A program made the position numbers and the translations under genes. This document shows, piece by piece, positions 53,586 to 62,029 of a stretch of 64,000 nucleotides of DNA (position 1 is its first letter; the number at the start of each line of letters is the position of its first letter). The stretch comes from Sphingomonas faeni (GTDB taxonomy: Bacteria; Pseudomonadota; Alphaproteobacteria; Sphingomonadales; Sphingomonadaceae): positions 62,001-126,000 of the forward strand of contig NZ_JANBVH010000002.1 in the NCBI RefSeq assembly GCF_024273235.1, written 5' to 3'. Below the pieces are notes generated by a model. That model saw only the letters and a list, made by a program, of their open reading frames with translations. It had not been told where the DNA came from and did not search any database.

Positions 53586-56360
53586 TCAATGCGCGGCGCC
53601 CCAGCTGAGGCCGGTGCCGATTTCGATTCCGAGGGGGACGTCGAGCGTCACCGCAGGGAGCGCGGCATTGGCCATGACCTGCTCGATCACGGGCTTTGCG
53701 GCCTCGACGTCGCCCTCGGGGAGTTCGAACACGAGTTCGTCGTGAACCTGAAGGAGCATGCGGACGTTCGGGAGGCCAGCCTCCAGCAGCGCGGGGCCCA
53801 TCCGGACCATCGCGCGCTTAATGATGTCCGCGCTAGTGCCCTGGATCGGCGCGTTGATTGCGGCGCGTTCGGCGCCCTGGCGTTCGTGCTGGATCTTCGA
53901 GCGGATGCGCGGGAAATGGGTCTTTCGGCCGAACAGCGTGGTGGTGTAGCCGCTCGCGCGGACGCTTTCCGTCGTTTCTACGATGTAGGTCGAGATGCCG
54001 GGGAAGCGATCGAAATAGCGGTCGATCATCGCCTGCGCCTCGTCAGCCGACACGTCCAAACGCCCGGCGAGGCCCCAGCGCGAGATGCCGTAGAGGATCG
54101 CGAAGTTGATCGTTTTCGCGCGGCCGCGGGTGTCGCGGTTGACCTCGCCGAACAGCTCCTGGGCGGTGAGGCTGTGGATGTCGTCGCCGTTCGCGAACGC
54201 GGCCTTCAGCGCAGGGACGTTGGCCATGTGCGCTGCCAGCCGCAGCTCGATCTGCGAGTAATCCGCCGCGAGGATCACGTTGCCGGGCTCGGCCACGAAC
54301 GCGTCGCGGATCTGGCGGCCGATCTCGGTGCGGATCGGGATATTCTGAAGGTTGGGATCGGTCGACGACAGGCGGCCGGTCTGGGCGCCGGTCAGCGAGT
54401 AGGACGTGTGGACACGGCCCGTCGCGGGGTTGATCTGTGCCTGCAACGCATCGGTGTAGGTCGATTTCAGCTTCGACAGCTGGCGCCAGTCGAGCACTTT
54501 CCGCGCGATCACGGCGCCGGGCGAATCCTTGTCCGCCGCGATCCGCTCGAGTTCGGTGACGTCGGTCGAATAGACGCCGGACTTGCCCTTGCGACCGCCC
54601 TTGATGCCCATCTTCTCGAACAGCACGTCACCCAGTTGCTTGGGGCTGCCGATCGTGAACGGCGCGCCGGCGAGCGCGTGGATTTCGGTTTCGAGGCTCG
54701 CCATCTGGCCGGCGAACTCGGTCGAGAGCCGCGACAGTTTCGCCGCGTCGACCTTGATGCCGTGCATCTCCATCTGGGCGATGACGGGGACGAGCGGCCG
54801 GTCGACCATCTCGTAGACGCGGGTCGAGCCTTCCGCGGGGAGGCGGCGCTTGAACCGGCGCCAGAGGCGGAGCGTCACGTCGGCGTCCTCGGCGGCGTAG
54901 CGCGTGGCGGCCTTGAGGTCGATTTCGTTGAAGGTGCGCTGCGTCTTGCCGGTGCCGACGACGTCCTTGAATGCGATGCAGCTGTGCGAGAGATGCGTGG
55001 CGGCGAGTTCGTCCATGCCGTGGCCGTGCAGCCCGGCGTCGAGATCGAAGCTCATCACGATGGTGTCGTCGAACGGCGCGATCTTCACGCCGCCGGTCGA
55101 AGCGTACGCGCGCGCCAGGACGATCATGTCGTATTTGAGGTTGTGGCCGATCTTCAGGACGCTCGGATCCTCCAGCAACGGCTTCAGTTTTGCGAGCACG
55201 AGCGCGCGATCGAGCTGGACCGGGTTTTCCGCGAGCAAATCCGTTCCGCCATGCGCGATAGGTACGTAACAGGCGAGGTTCGGATGCAGCGCCATGCTGA
55301 TCCCGACGAGATCGGCGCGGGTTGCGTCGATGCCGGTCGTCTCGGTGTCGATCGCGATCCAGCCCTGATGCCTGGCCACGGTGATCCAGCGGTCGAGCGC
55401 GGCTTCGTCGACGACGGTTTCATAGTCGTCGTGCTTGCAGGGCTCGTCCTCGTCCATGTCCGCGACGACGGTCGATTCGGGAACCGGGGCGTCGGCGACG
55501 GCGGACAGCTTGGCGAGCAGCGACTTGAAGCCGTGATGTTCCAGGAACGCGCGCAGGGGGGCGTCGGGAATGCCCTTCAGTTCGAGGTCTTCGAGCGGTT
55601 CGGGCAACGCGACGTCGCATTTCAGCGAGACGAGCACCTTCGACAGCCGCGCCATCTCGGCATGCTCGATCAGGTTATCGCGCAGCTTGCCCTTCTTCAT
55701 GCCGTCGGCGGCGGCGAGCACGGATTCGAGATCGCCGTGTTCGAGGATCAGTTTGGCCGCGGTCTTCGGGCCGACGCCGGGGACGCCGGGGACGTTGTCG
55801 ACGCTGTCGCCCATCAGCGCGAGCACGTCGCCGAGCTGCGCCGGGGTGACGCCGTGGAACTTCTCCGCGACATGCTCCGCGCCGAGCCGGCGGTTGTTCA
55901 TCGTGTCGTACATGTCGAGCCCGGGCTCGATCAACTGCATCAGGTCCTTGTCGGAACTGACGATCGTGACTTCCCAGCCCTGCGCGAGCGCGGCCTTCGA
56001 ATAGCAGGCGATGATGTCGTCGGCTTCTAGTCCCTCAGTCTCGATGCAGGGGAGGCTGAACGCGCGCGTGGCGTCGCGGATCATCGGGAACTGCGGGACG
56101 AGGTCCTCGGGTGGGGGAGGGCGCTGCGCCTTGTACTTGTCGTAGAGATCGTTGCGGAAGGTCTTCGACGACTTGTCGAGGATGACCGCCATGTGGGTCG
56201 GGCCATCGGCGGCGTGGACCTCGTCGGCGAGCTTCCACAGCATCGTCGTATAGCCGTACACCGCACCGACCGGCTCGCCATGCTTGTTGGTGAGCGGCGG
56301 CAGCCGGTGATAGGCGCGGAAGATATAGCCGGAGCCGTCGACGAGATAGAGATGGGGCAT
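53586..56360 (-). CDS. polA: DNA polymerase I
   Basis: 924 aa from ATG 56360 (MPHLYLVDGSGYIFRAYH). Three domains: 5'-3' exonuclease (1 to about 290, with the VPGVPGVGPKTAAKL helix-hairpin-helix), proofreading 3'-5' exonuclease (about 325-510, with D338 and E340 in DTETTG, so proofreading looks intact) and polymerase (about 530-924; motif A ADYSQIELRLAAHM near 700, motif B INFAILYGIS, motif C LQVHDELVFE with D874). It fills Okazaki gaps and repairs DNA. Length is normal for the family. Monocistronic, flanked by repeats. Confidence 0.97.
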   Translation of the reverse strand: MPHLYLVDGSGYIFRAYHRLPPLTNKHGEPVGAVYGYTTMLWKLADEVHAADGPTHMAVILDKSSKTFRNDLYDKYKAQRPPPPEDLVPQFPMIRDATRAFSLPCIETEGLEADDIIACYSKAALAQGWEVTIVSSDKDLMQLIEPGLDMYDTMNNRRLGAEHVAEKFHGVTPAQLGDVLALMGDSVDNVPGVPGVGPKTAAKLILEHGDLESVLAAADGMKKGKLRDNLIEHAEMARLSKVLVSLKCDVALPEPLEDLELKGIPDAPLRAFLEHHGFKSLLAKLSAVADAPVPESTVVADMDEDEPCKHDDYETVVDEAALDRWITVARHQGWIAIDTETTGIDATRADLVGISMALHPNLACYVPIAHGGTDLLAENPVQLDRALVLAKLKPLLEDPSVLKIGHNLKYDMIVLARAYASTGGVKIAPFDDTIVMSFDLDAGLHGHGMDELAATHLSHSCIAFKDVVGTGKTQRTFNEIDLKAATRYAAEDADVTLRLWRRFKRRLPAEGSTRVYEMVDRPLVPVIAQMEMHGIKVDAAKLSRLSTEFAGQMASLETEIHALAGAPFTIGSPKQLGDVLFEKMGIKGGRKGKSGVYSTDVTELERIAADKDSPGAVIARKVLDWRQLSKLKSTYTDALQAQINPATGRVHTSYSLTGAQTGRLSSTDPNLQNIPIRTEIGRQIRDAFVAEPGNVILAADYSQIELRLAAHMANVPALKAAFANGDDIHSLTAQELFGEVNRDTRGRAKTINFAILYGISRWGLAGRLDVSADEAQAMIDRYFDRFPGISTYIVETTESVRASGYTTTLFGRKTHFPRIRSKIQHERQGAERAAINAPIQGTSADIIKRAMVRMGPALLEAGLPNVRMLLQVHDELVFELPEGDVEAAKPVIEQVMANAALPAVTLDVPLGIEIGTGLSWGAAH

Positions 56361-56475
56361 CGCGCGCGGTCTAGCGGATGCGGGGGCGGGCTCCAATGGC
56401 GGAAGCGTGGTTGTTGGGTATCAGGTGGGGAGAAAAGCGGTGGGGTGTTTGGGGGCGCCCGCACGTCTGTAACGA

Positions 56476-56584
56476 AGCACCACCCCGGCGAAGGCCGGGG
56501 CCCAATTGGAAAGGTGGTCGTAACGGCGCGCTGCACTTCGTCATCACCGTCCCCCGATTGGGCCCCGGCCTTCGCCGGGGTGGA
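56476..56584. repeat. R3 palindromic repeat, copy 2
   Basis: Inverted ends CACCACCCCGGCGAAGGCCG and CGGCCTTCGCCGGGGTGGAG, each followed inward by GGGCCCAATTGG or CGATTGGGCCCC. The middle also matches copy 1 around GGTCGTAACGG versus TTCGGTAACGG. Confidence 0.8.
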
Positions 56585-56623
56585 GAAAGGTGGGTTGCAG
56601 GGTTGGGGCATGCCCGCCTTCTC

Positions 56624-56752
56624 AATCCTCCCCCGCCAGGGGGAGGTGGCTGGCACTTGCCAGGCGGAGGGGGAGGTAAGGTAAAACCTCTGTTGCGCGT
56701 TCCTCCCCCTCCGTCACCTTCGGTGCCACCTCCCCCTGGCGGGGGAGGATCG
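56624..56752. repeat. R1 composite palindromic repeat, copy C
   Basis: About 129 bp, the same module order as copy B: TGGCTGGCACTTGCCAGGCG on the left, inverted CCGTCACCTTCGGTGCCACC on the right, with CCTCCCCC(GCCAG) arms. It lies 12 nt from the oxygenase stop. Confidence 0.82.
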
Positions 56753-56764
56753 ATATGGCCCGCC

Positions 56765-57721
56765 CTACTTCTTGATCAGCCCGATCTCGACCAGTCGCTC
56801 GTACAGATAATCATGCGCGGTGATCGGCGTCGGATAGCGGTTCGCGTTGTCCGGCGTGATAGTCCCCGGCAGCGTCTCGATCAGGAAGTCGGGCGCTGGA
56901 TGCAGGAAGAACGGCATCGAATAGCGCGAATGGCCGCGGCGCTCGGGCGGCGGGTTGACGACGCGGTGCGTGGTCGAGGGGAGGACATTGTTGGTCAGGC
57001 GCTGGAGCATGTCGCCGACGTTGACGACCATCGCGCCCTCGGGCGGCTTGATCGAGAGCCAGCGCCCATTGGCGCGGTCGAGTAGTTCGAGACCGGCTTC
57101 CTCGGCGCCGAGCAGCAGCGTGATGAGGTTGATGTCCTCATGCGCGCCGGCGCGGACGCCCTCGGCATCGGCGGGGATCGGCGGGTAATGCAGCAAACGA
57201 AGGATGCTGTTGCCGTCCTTCACCGCCGGGTCGAACCAGTCGGGCTTGAGCTTCAGGTGGCGCGCGATCGCGGAGAGCAGCTTGTCGCCGACACGGTCGA
57301 ACGCGGCGAAGAGTTCGAGGAAGACCGGCTTGAAACCCTCGGGACGCGTCGGCCAGACGTTCGGCGCCATCGTGGCCGCATAGCGATGACCCTCGGGCAG
57401 TTCGCGGCCGACATGCCAGAATTCCTTGAGGTCGACGACCTTGGCGTCCTTGGCGATCTCGGTCTTGAACGGCGTGTAGCCGCGCGCGCCGCCGCCGCCG
57501 GGGATGTGATAGCCGCGCTTCTCGTCCTCCGGCAGGTCGAACAACAGCTTGGTCTCGGCCCAGGCGCGCTCGATCAGGTCGGCGGGGATGCCGTGATCGG
57601 CGACGATCGCGAAGCCGAACCGCTCGAACGATTCGCCGAACGCAGCGGCGAAGCCGTCGGGGTCGGTGTCCTGCGTGGCGAGGCTGAGCGTCGGGACCTG
57701 GGCGGCGGGGGTGTCGAGCAT
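56765..57721 (-). CDS. 2-oxoglutarate/Fe(II) oxygenase, isopenicillin N synthase family
   Basis: 318 aa. Cytoplasmic non-haem iron dioxygenase: DIOX_N-type region (about 10-130) with FGFAIVADHGIP, then the double-stranded helix carrying the iron triad H194-x-D196 (AHEDIN) and H252 (STTHRVVNP), and the 2-oxoglutarate-binding R-x-S (RYS, about 266-268). Close to the broadly distributed bacterial IPNS-like oxygenases whose substrates are mostly unknown. Despite the name, no beta-lactam genes are near. It is flanked by R1 repeats on both sides. Confidence 0.9.
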   Translation of the reverse strand: MLDTPAAQVPTLSLATQDTDPDGFAAAFGESFERFGFAIVADHGIPADLIERAWAETKLLFDLPEDEKRGYHIPGGGGARGYTPFKTEIAKDAKVVDLKEFWHVGRELPEGHRYAATMAPNVWPTRPEGFKPVFLELFAAFDRVGDKLLSAIARHLKLKPDWFDPAVKDGNSILRLLHYPPIPADAEGVRAGAHEDINLITLLLGAEEAGLELLDRANGRWLSIKPPEGAMVVNVGDMLQRLTNNVLPSTTHRVVNPPPERRGHSRYSMPFFLHPAPDFLIETLPGTITPDNANRYPTPITAHDYLYERLVEIGLIKK

Positions 57722-57818
57722 GAGGTTCGTGTCCGGATTGGGGAACGCCCGATATAGGGGATTGGCGGTGCCGTGCCAAATGCCTGGGTTAGGGTTGGTA
57801 CATTATCTGATGTCCAAT

Positions 57819-57944
57819 GATCCTCCCCCGCCAGGGGGAGGTGGCACCGAAGGTGACGGAGGGGGAGGACACGGAGCAGGCGTTGCACATTCCTCCCCCT
57901 CCGTCTGGCAAGCGCCAGCCACCTCCCCCTAGCGGGGGAGGATA
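57819..57944. repeat. R1 composite palindromic repeat, copy D
   Basis: About 126 bp with the module order of copy A: TGGCACCGAAGGTGACGGAG left, inverted CCGTCTGGCAAGCGCCAGCC right, with CCTCCCCC arms (one arm has AGCGG in place of GGCGG). Confidence 0.82.
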
Positions 57945-57959
57945 CTAGGGCCGCCACTC

Positions 57960-58055
57960 CGTCACCCCGGACTTGTTCCGGGGGCCACGGTTCCGCGCCA
58001 TCACGTCTTTCGGGTTTGCGGAACCGTGGATGCCGGAACAAGCCCGGCATGACGG
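57960..58055. repeat. R4 palindromic repeat, copy 3
   Basis: CGTCACCCCGGACTTGTTCC left and GGAACAAGCCCGGCATGACG right, with inner CCACGGTTCCGC and GCGGAACCGTGG inverted. Very close to copy 1 inside kdp. Confidence 0.8.
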
Positions 58056-58065
58056 AAGGGGAGCG

Positions 58066-58563
58066 TCAGCCGCTTATGACAATCGTGCCGGTTGCCTTGT
58101 CGGTGCCGTCGGGGGCGAGTTCGAGGCGGAAGGGTTTGTTCTCGTCGGTGGTGCCGACCAGGTTCGAGCCTTCCGCATGCACTTGGTAGCCGACCTTGCC
58201 GAGCCGCTGTGCGAACCAGTCGCGGACGATCGTCGGCGTTGCCGGGCTGGCGAACGCCACGCGGAGGCCGCCGGCCTTGTCGTCGCCGACGATGTTCAGC
58301 GTCTTGATCGACGACCCCGGATACAGTCGCACGCCATTGAGATCGAAATTGCCGGTGTCGATCTTGATCTTCGGCAGCTTCACCGTGCCCTGGAAGCCCG
58401 GGACGTCGATCTTCATCTCGCCGGTCTCGCCGTTGATCGCGCCAAGCACGTTGCCGCCATCGGCGTTGATCGACACCGACGCGCCCTCGTTCGAGCGGTC
58501 GCAGGCGACTAGTGCAAGCGCGCTGGCGAGACCGACGGCGGCGAGAAAGAGTGGGCGGATCAT
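58066..58563 (-). CDS. Putative lipoprotein, unknown function
   Basis: 165 aa. Signal peptide MIRPLFLAAVGLASALALVA followed by the lipobox Cys (LVAC), so it is probably anchored to a membrane facing the periplasm. The mature part has a repetitive, glycine-rich start (VSINADGGNVLGAINGETGE) and beta-rich content (KLPKIKIDTGNFDLNGVRLYPG); no known domain recognised. A possible start-site RBS was not obvious. Stand-alone gene between repeats and a divergent MFS gene. Confidence 0.75.
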   Translation of the reverse strand: MIRPLFLAAVGLASALALVACDRSNEGASVSINADGGNVLGAINGETGEMKIDVPGFQGTVKLPKIKIDTGNFDLNGVRLYPGSSIKTLNIVGDDKAGGLRVAFASPATPTIVRDWFAQRLGKVGYQVHAEGSNLVGTTDENKPFRLELAPDGTDKATGTIVISG

Positions 58564-58691
58564 GGATGCCTCCGAAGTGTGTTGCTATGACAATACAGAT
58601 AGGAGGCATCGGCGTATCGCGCAATCATCTCGGGATTGCGCCGGTTAGCGGGTTTCGCAAGGCCGGCCGAGCGGGTAAAGGCGCACGCATC

Positions 58692-59951
58692 ATGCAGACC
58701 CAGGATCCCCAATCCGACGCGCCGGCGATGCGCGGCGCGCCGATCGGTTTCGTCGAGTTCGTCGCGCTCGTCGCCTCGCTGATGTCGCTGACCGCGCTCG
58801 GCATCGACTCGATGCTGCCCGCACTGCCGGCGATCGGCGACTCGCTCGGCGTCGCGACCGAAAACGGCCGGCAGTTCGTGGTGACCGCGTTCGTCATCGG
58901 TTTCGGCGTGGCGCAGCTCGTCCACGGGCCGCTCGCAGATCGGTTCGGGCGGCGGACCGTGCTGTTGTGGTCGCTCGTCCTGTATATCATCGCCAATGTC
59001 GCCTGCGCGACCGCGGGCAGCTTCACGCTGTTGCTGGCCGCACGCGCGTTCGGCGGCGCGGTGATCGCCGCGGCGCGCGTGGCGACGATCGCGCTGGTCC
59101 GCGATTGTTATCACGGGCGGGCGATGGCGCGGGTGATGTCGATTGCGTTCATGGTGTTCATGATCGTGCCGATCCTGGCGCCGACGTTCGGCTGGACGGT
59201 GCTCCAGTTCGGCGACTGGCGCGCGATCTTTTGGACCGTGGCGGTGCTGACGCTCGGCGTGTTCGTGTGGTTCTACCTGCGGATGCCGGAGACGCTGGCG
59301 CCTGAGAATGTTCTGCCTATTACCCCCCGCCGCATCCTGAGCGACTGGCAGCAGACGCTCGTCGACCGCAATTCGCTGGGCTACACGCTCGCGTCGACGG
59401 CGTTGATGGGCGCGCTGTACGGCTATCTCAATTCGATCCAGCAGATCATGGCGGACGTGTTCCACAAGCCGACCTTGCTCGCGCTGATCTTCGCGACGAC
59501 GTCGGTGACGATGGCGGCGTGCAACCTGCTCAACTCGCGGATCGTGATGCGGCTGGGGACGCGTCTCATCAGCCACGGCGCTCTGTCGGTGCTGATCCTG
59601 GTGTCGCTGGTGCATCTGTTCGCGATCGAGATCGGCTTCGAGACGCTGGTCAGCTTTGCTGTCTTCCAGGCGCTGACGCTTGGCTGTTTCGGGCTGGCGA
59701 CGTCGAACTTCTCGGCGATGGCGATGGAGAATATGGGCCGGATCGCCGGCACCGCATCGAGCGTGCAGGGGTTCCTGAGCGTGACGATCGGCGCTGTCAT
59801 CGGCGCGCTGATCGGGCAGGCGTTCAACGGCACGACGGTGCCGCTGGTCGCGGGGTTCCTGGTCGCAGGGCTCGCCGCGCTGGTCGCGATCCTGATCACC
59901 GAGCGGGGTCGCTTGTTCCGGCCTGCGTCGACGGCGCCCGTCCGAGCTTGA
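58692..59951 (+). CDS. Bcr/CflA-type MFS multidrug exporter
   Basis: 419 aa from ATG 58692. Twelve membrane helices. It starts FVEFVALVASLMSLTALGID and continues SMLPALPAIGDSL; motif A is GPLADRFGRRTVLLW, followed by a second conserved ARAFGGAVIAAARVATIALV-like helix. This matches the Bcr/CflA drug-resistance subfamily (bicyclomycin, chloramphenicol, sulfonamide in E. coli). Proton-driven inner-membrane export. No regulator is adjacent. Actual substrate cannot be told from sequence. Confidence 0.88.
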   Translation: MQTQDPQSDAPAMRGAPIGFVEFVALVASLMSLTALGIDSMLPALPAIGDSLGVATENGRQFVVTAFVIGFGVAQLVHGPLADRFGRRTVLLWSLVLYIIANVACATAGSFTLLLAARAFGGAVIAAARVATIALVRDCYHGRAMARVMSIAFMVFMIVPILAPTFGWTVLQFGDWRAIFWTVAVLTLGVFVWFYLRMPETLAPENVLPITPRRILSDWQQTLVDRNSLGYTLASTALMGALYGYLNSIQQIMADVFHKPTLLALIFATTSVTMAACNLLNSRIVMRLGTRLISHGALSVLILVSLVHLFAIEIGFETLVSFAVFQALTLGCFGLATSNFSAMAMENMGRIAGTASSVQGFLSVTIGAVIGALIGQAFNGTTVPLVAGFLVAGLAALVAILITERGRLFRPASTAPVRA

Positions 59952-60030
59952 AGGAACCACCGCGCACGTCCACCGTTCGCATCCGGTAGGCTCGCAACAC
60001 GCGGGCATCCTGGAACGAGGGAGTGTGACC

Positions 60031-60375
60031 ATGGGCGGACATCAGGTGCCGAGTGCCGGTTCGGGCGACGACGGTTATGACGAAGAGGGCTATGACGAGA
60101 GCCAGCGCGCAGAAATCCTCGAAGCGACCCGCAATGGCCCTAGCGACGGCATCATCCTGACCGACCTCGAACCCGATCTGGGCGAAGATGACACGGACGA
60201 CGAGTCGATCGACGAGACCAAGATGGACTCCGAAGAGGTCGGCGAGACCGACTCCTCCGTCACGATGGACGAGGACGACATGGACGAGGACGACGTCCAG
60301 GACGAACTCGACGATGGCAGCATCGACGACGACGAAGACCTGGACGATGCCGACGACGTCGCGCTGAAGCCCTGA
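60031..60375 (+). CDS. Extremely acidic small protein, unknown
   Basis: 114 aa from ATG 60031, with GAGGGAG about 8 nt upstream; GTG 60025 is a less likely start. About 47 of 114 residues are Asp or Glu, with only four Arg/Lys, concentrated in the C-terminal two thirds (for example MDEDDMDEDDVQDELDDG). The part before it, SQRAEILEATRNGPSDGIIL, looks like a short ordered element. No signal peptide or membrane segment. I know no assigned function. A strong hairpin follows the stop by 7 nt. Confidence 0.7.
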   Translation: MGGHQVPSAGSGDDGYDEEGYDESQRAEILEATRNGPSDGIILTDLEPDLGEDDTDDESIDETKMDSEEVGETDSSVTMDEDDMDEDDVQDELDDGSIDDDEDLDDADDVALKP

Positions 60376-60382
60376 TCCGTAC

Positions 60383-60410
60383 GCGACGCGCCCCAGAGCG
60401 GGCGCGTCGC
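60383..60410. terminator. Bidirectional hairpin between convergent genes
   Basis: Perfect 11-nt arms GCGACGCGCCC and GGGCGCGTCGC with a 6-nt loop. It ends at the stop codon of the convergent small gene, so it can serve both. No long U-tract on either side. Confidence 0.7.
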
Positions 60411-60616
60411 TATCCGCCCGCGTTTGCCAGCACGGCGAGATCGCGGGCGTCGAACGCCGCGCCGGTCGCATCGCCCGGTTGCGCGGTCGCCCCTCCCGAC
60501 GCAGCGTTCGTCGGCGGTTCCGGGGCATCGGCGGCGACGTTATAGGCGGTCCACAGGATTCCTGCCGACCAGACCAGCGCCGCCCAGCGGCTGCGAAAAA
60601 GACGCGAAAAGCCCAT
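60410..60616 (-). CDS. Small membrane-anchored or exported protein, unknown
   Basis: 68 aa. Basic start MGFSRLFRSR, one hydrophobic stretch (WAALVWSAGILWTAYNVAA), then a Pro/Ala/Gly-rich low-complexity tail and FDARDLAVLANAGG. It could be a signal peptide or a single anchor. It is convergent with the acidic-protein gene and shares its hairpin. No family recognised; supported by codon bias and position only. Confidence 0.5.
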   Translation of the reverse strand: MGFSRLFRSRWAALVWSAGILWTAYNVAADAPEPPTNAASGGATAQPGDATGAAFDARDLAVLANAGG

Positions 60617-60914
60617 TCATGCTGCATTGCACACCGGGTCTCACCGGCGCGTGAACGAATTGCCTTAGCTCGGGCGCAGGCTGTTTTCTGCCACTTTTCC
60701 GCTGTATTTTGGCAGCTTGAGCGCCGTTATTGACATGGTTCGTTCATCCAACTGACAGGAACCGTTGCTGTAACGCAACACAACGGAACAGTTCCCTGAA
60801 TGTGACGTTTTTTGTGCAACCATGTGCTCGCCGGCCTGTTTCGACATGCCTGGACCAAACCGACGCACCGTGCAGTCGGGGATCCACGCAACATACGGTA
60901 TAAGGTAAACTCAC
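60617..60914. promoter_or_regulatory. Upstream region of the outer-membrane barrel gene
   Basis: 298 bp, no gene. A TTGACA hexamer lies at 60730-60735 without a clear partner -10. A dyad around 60763-60786 has CCGTTG and CAACGG arms enclosing GTTGC/GCAAC. AAGG at 60902-60905 is the likely ribosome-binding site for the ATG at 60915. Divergent promoters for 60410-60616 and 60915 should both be here. Confidence 0.4.
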
Positions 60915-61580
60915 ATGCGTAAGCTTTCCCTGGCAATCGCCCTCGCCGCTGCAACGGTCGCAGTTCCCGCCTTCGCGCAGGACATGTCGGCACCGGCCCC
61001 CACCGACAACAGCGCGCAGCCCGGCGAAGCAGCCGCTCCGGACGGCTCGAAGGCTTTCGGCATCGAGCCGTATTTCGGCATCATGGGCGGTTGGGAGCAG
61101 TTCGACAACGAGCGCGGCCACGGCATCCCGCAGGCGCTGAACGCCGATGGTTCGACCCGTCGCAGCTACAAGCCATCGGGCTCGCTGGTTCAGGGCGTCC
61201 TCGGCGTCAACATCCCGCTCGGCCCCGTGTTCGTCGGTGCTGAAGGCAACGTCATCAAGGGCATCGAAGGCAACATCGATTGGGAATATGGCGCAGCAGG
61301 CCGTTTCGGCTTCCGCGCTGGCGACAGCGGCCTGATCTACGGCAAGGTCGGCTACCAGTGGGTCAACTTCGACAAGTTCTCGGCACTGTCGACCAACGGT
61401 GGCAACACCAACCGTGACTACAGCGCGATCACCTACGGCATCGGCGCAGAAGTCGGTCCGCAGAGCATCGGCCTGAAGGGCATCACCGGCAACGCAGGCT
61501 TCCGCATCCGCGCCGAGGTCAACACCTTCGGCGACGCGCAGAGCTTCCGTCCGATGCTCGGCATCATCACGCACTTCTAA
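60915..61580 (+). CDS. Outer-membrane beta-barrel protein (Omp25/OmpW-like)
   Basis: 221 aa. Cleavable signal peptide MRKLSLAIALAAATVAVPAFAQ, a flexible Ala/Pro-rich linker to about residue 45, then a small barrel with alternating strands (YFGIMGGWEQFDNERG, GVLGVNIPLGPVFVGAEGNV, SGLIYGKVGYQWVNF, ITYGIGAEVG) and the C-terminal aromatic end ITHF required for Bam insertion. Probably an abundant 8-stranded outer-membrane protein. It has its own upstream region and terminator, so it is monocistronic and likely well expressed. Function beyond structure unknown. Confidence 0.88.
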   Translation: MRKLSLAIALAAATVAVPAFAQDMSAPAPTDNSAQPGEAAAPDGSKAFGIEPYFGIMGGWEQFDNERGHGIPQALNADGSTRRSYKPSGSLVQGVLGVNIPLGPVFVGAEGNVIKGIEGNIDWEYGAAGRFGFRAGDSGLIYGKVGYQWVNFDKFSALSTNGGNTNRDYSAITYGIGAEVGPQSIGLKGITGNAGFRIRAEVNTFGDAQSFRPMLGIITHF

Positions 61581-61620
61581 GCCCTTGCCTCGCAAGAGGC
61601 ATAAGCTGGACGCGTAACGG

Positions 61621-61652
61621 GGGCGGGGAATGGCTAGGGCCATTTCCCGCCC
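61621..61652 (+). terminator. Intrinsic-type terminator after the barrel gene
   Basis: 14-nt arms GGGCGGGGAATGGC and GCCATTTCCCGCCC (one G-U pair) with a TAGG loop, followed by TTCGTGTGT. Located 40 nt after the stop. Confidence 0.75.
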
Positions 61653-62029
61653 TTCGTGTGTCTGCGTTTCCAGTGGGTTGGCGAGTGAAGTATAGAAAGT
61701 ATAGACGCTCGCACGTGTATGCACGGGTTCTGCGTGAGAGTGTGCACGGCGACGTGTACCGACGCGCGTATGGGGAAGGGCCCGAGACGAGCAGGGCTGG
61801 AACGGCGCTGGAACGGGGCTGGCATGCGCCGAACTGGGCATGTCGAACGGGTGTAGGACAGCGAAATCTCGCGCGTTCGCCCGATATTCACAGCGCCGCT
61901 CCGATTTCCGTTCCGGACACCGTGCGCGCGATGTTCACGATGCGTTCGCCTCGTTTCTGACTCCGCTCGCCGCAAGTCGCGGGCTGTCCACAGTGACATC
62001 GTCGCGCGCGCGCGTACGCGCGAGGGACG
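61653..62029. other. Non-coding region upstream of the nuclease gene
   Basis: 377 bp without a convincing gene. Near 61692-61708 is a tandem AGTATAGA(AAGTATAGA) pair. Around 62006-62024 is an alternating purine-pyrimidine run (CGCGCGCGCGTACGCGCG). GC use here is less codon-like than in the flanking genes. Function not evident. Confidence 0.4.

Larger units (their letters stand above)
56361..56764. other. Repeat-filled gap between polA and the 2-oxoglutarate oxygenase gene
   Basis: 404 bp. About 115 nt upstream of polA must contain its promoter (none obvious by eye); the rest is R3 copy 2 and R1 copy C. No gene seen. Confidence 0.6.
57722..58065. other. Repeat-filled gap upstream of the oxygenase gene
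   Basis: 344 bp. About 95 nt next to the oxygenase start should hold its promoter; the rest is R1 copy D and R4 copy 3, the latter ending 10 nt from the lipoprotein stop. No gene seen. Confidence 0.6.

Noticed and set aside
53589-56030. Long plus-strand open frame opposite polA
   Set aside because: Shadow frame; polA motifs A, B and C and both exonuclease domains are intact on the minus strand.
56765-57721. A beta-lactam biosynthesis gene (isopenicillin N synthase)
   Set aside because: Only family-level iron and oxoglutarate motifs are present and no ACV synthetase or other beta-lactam gene is nearby; a generic 2-oxoglutarate oxygenase is safer.
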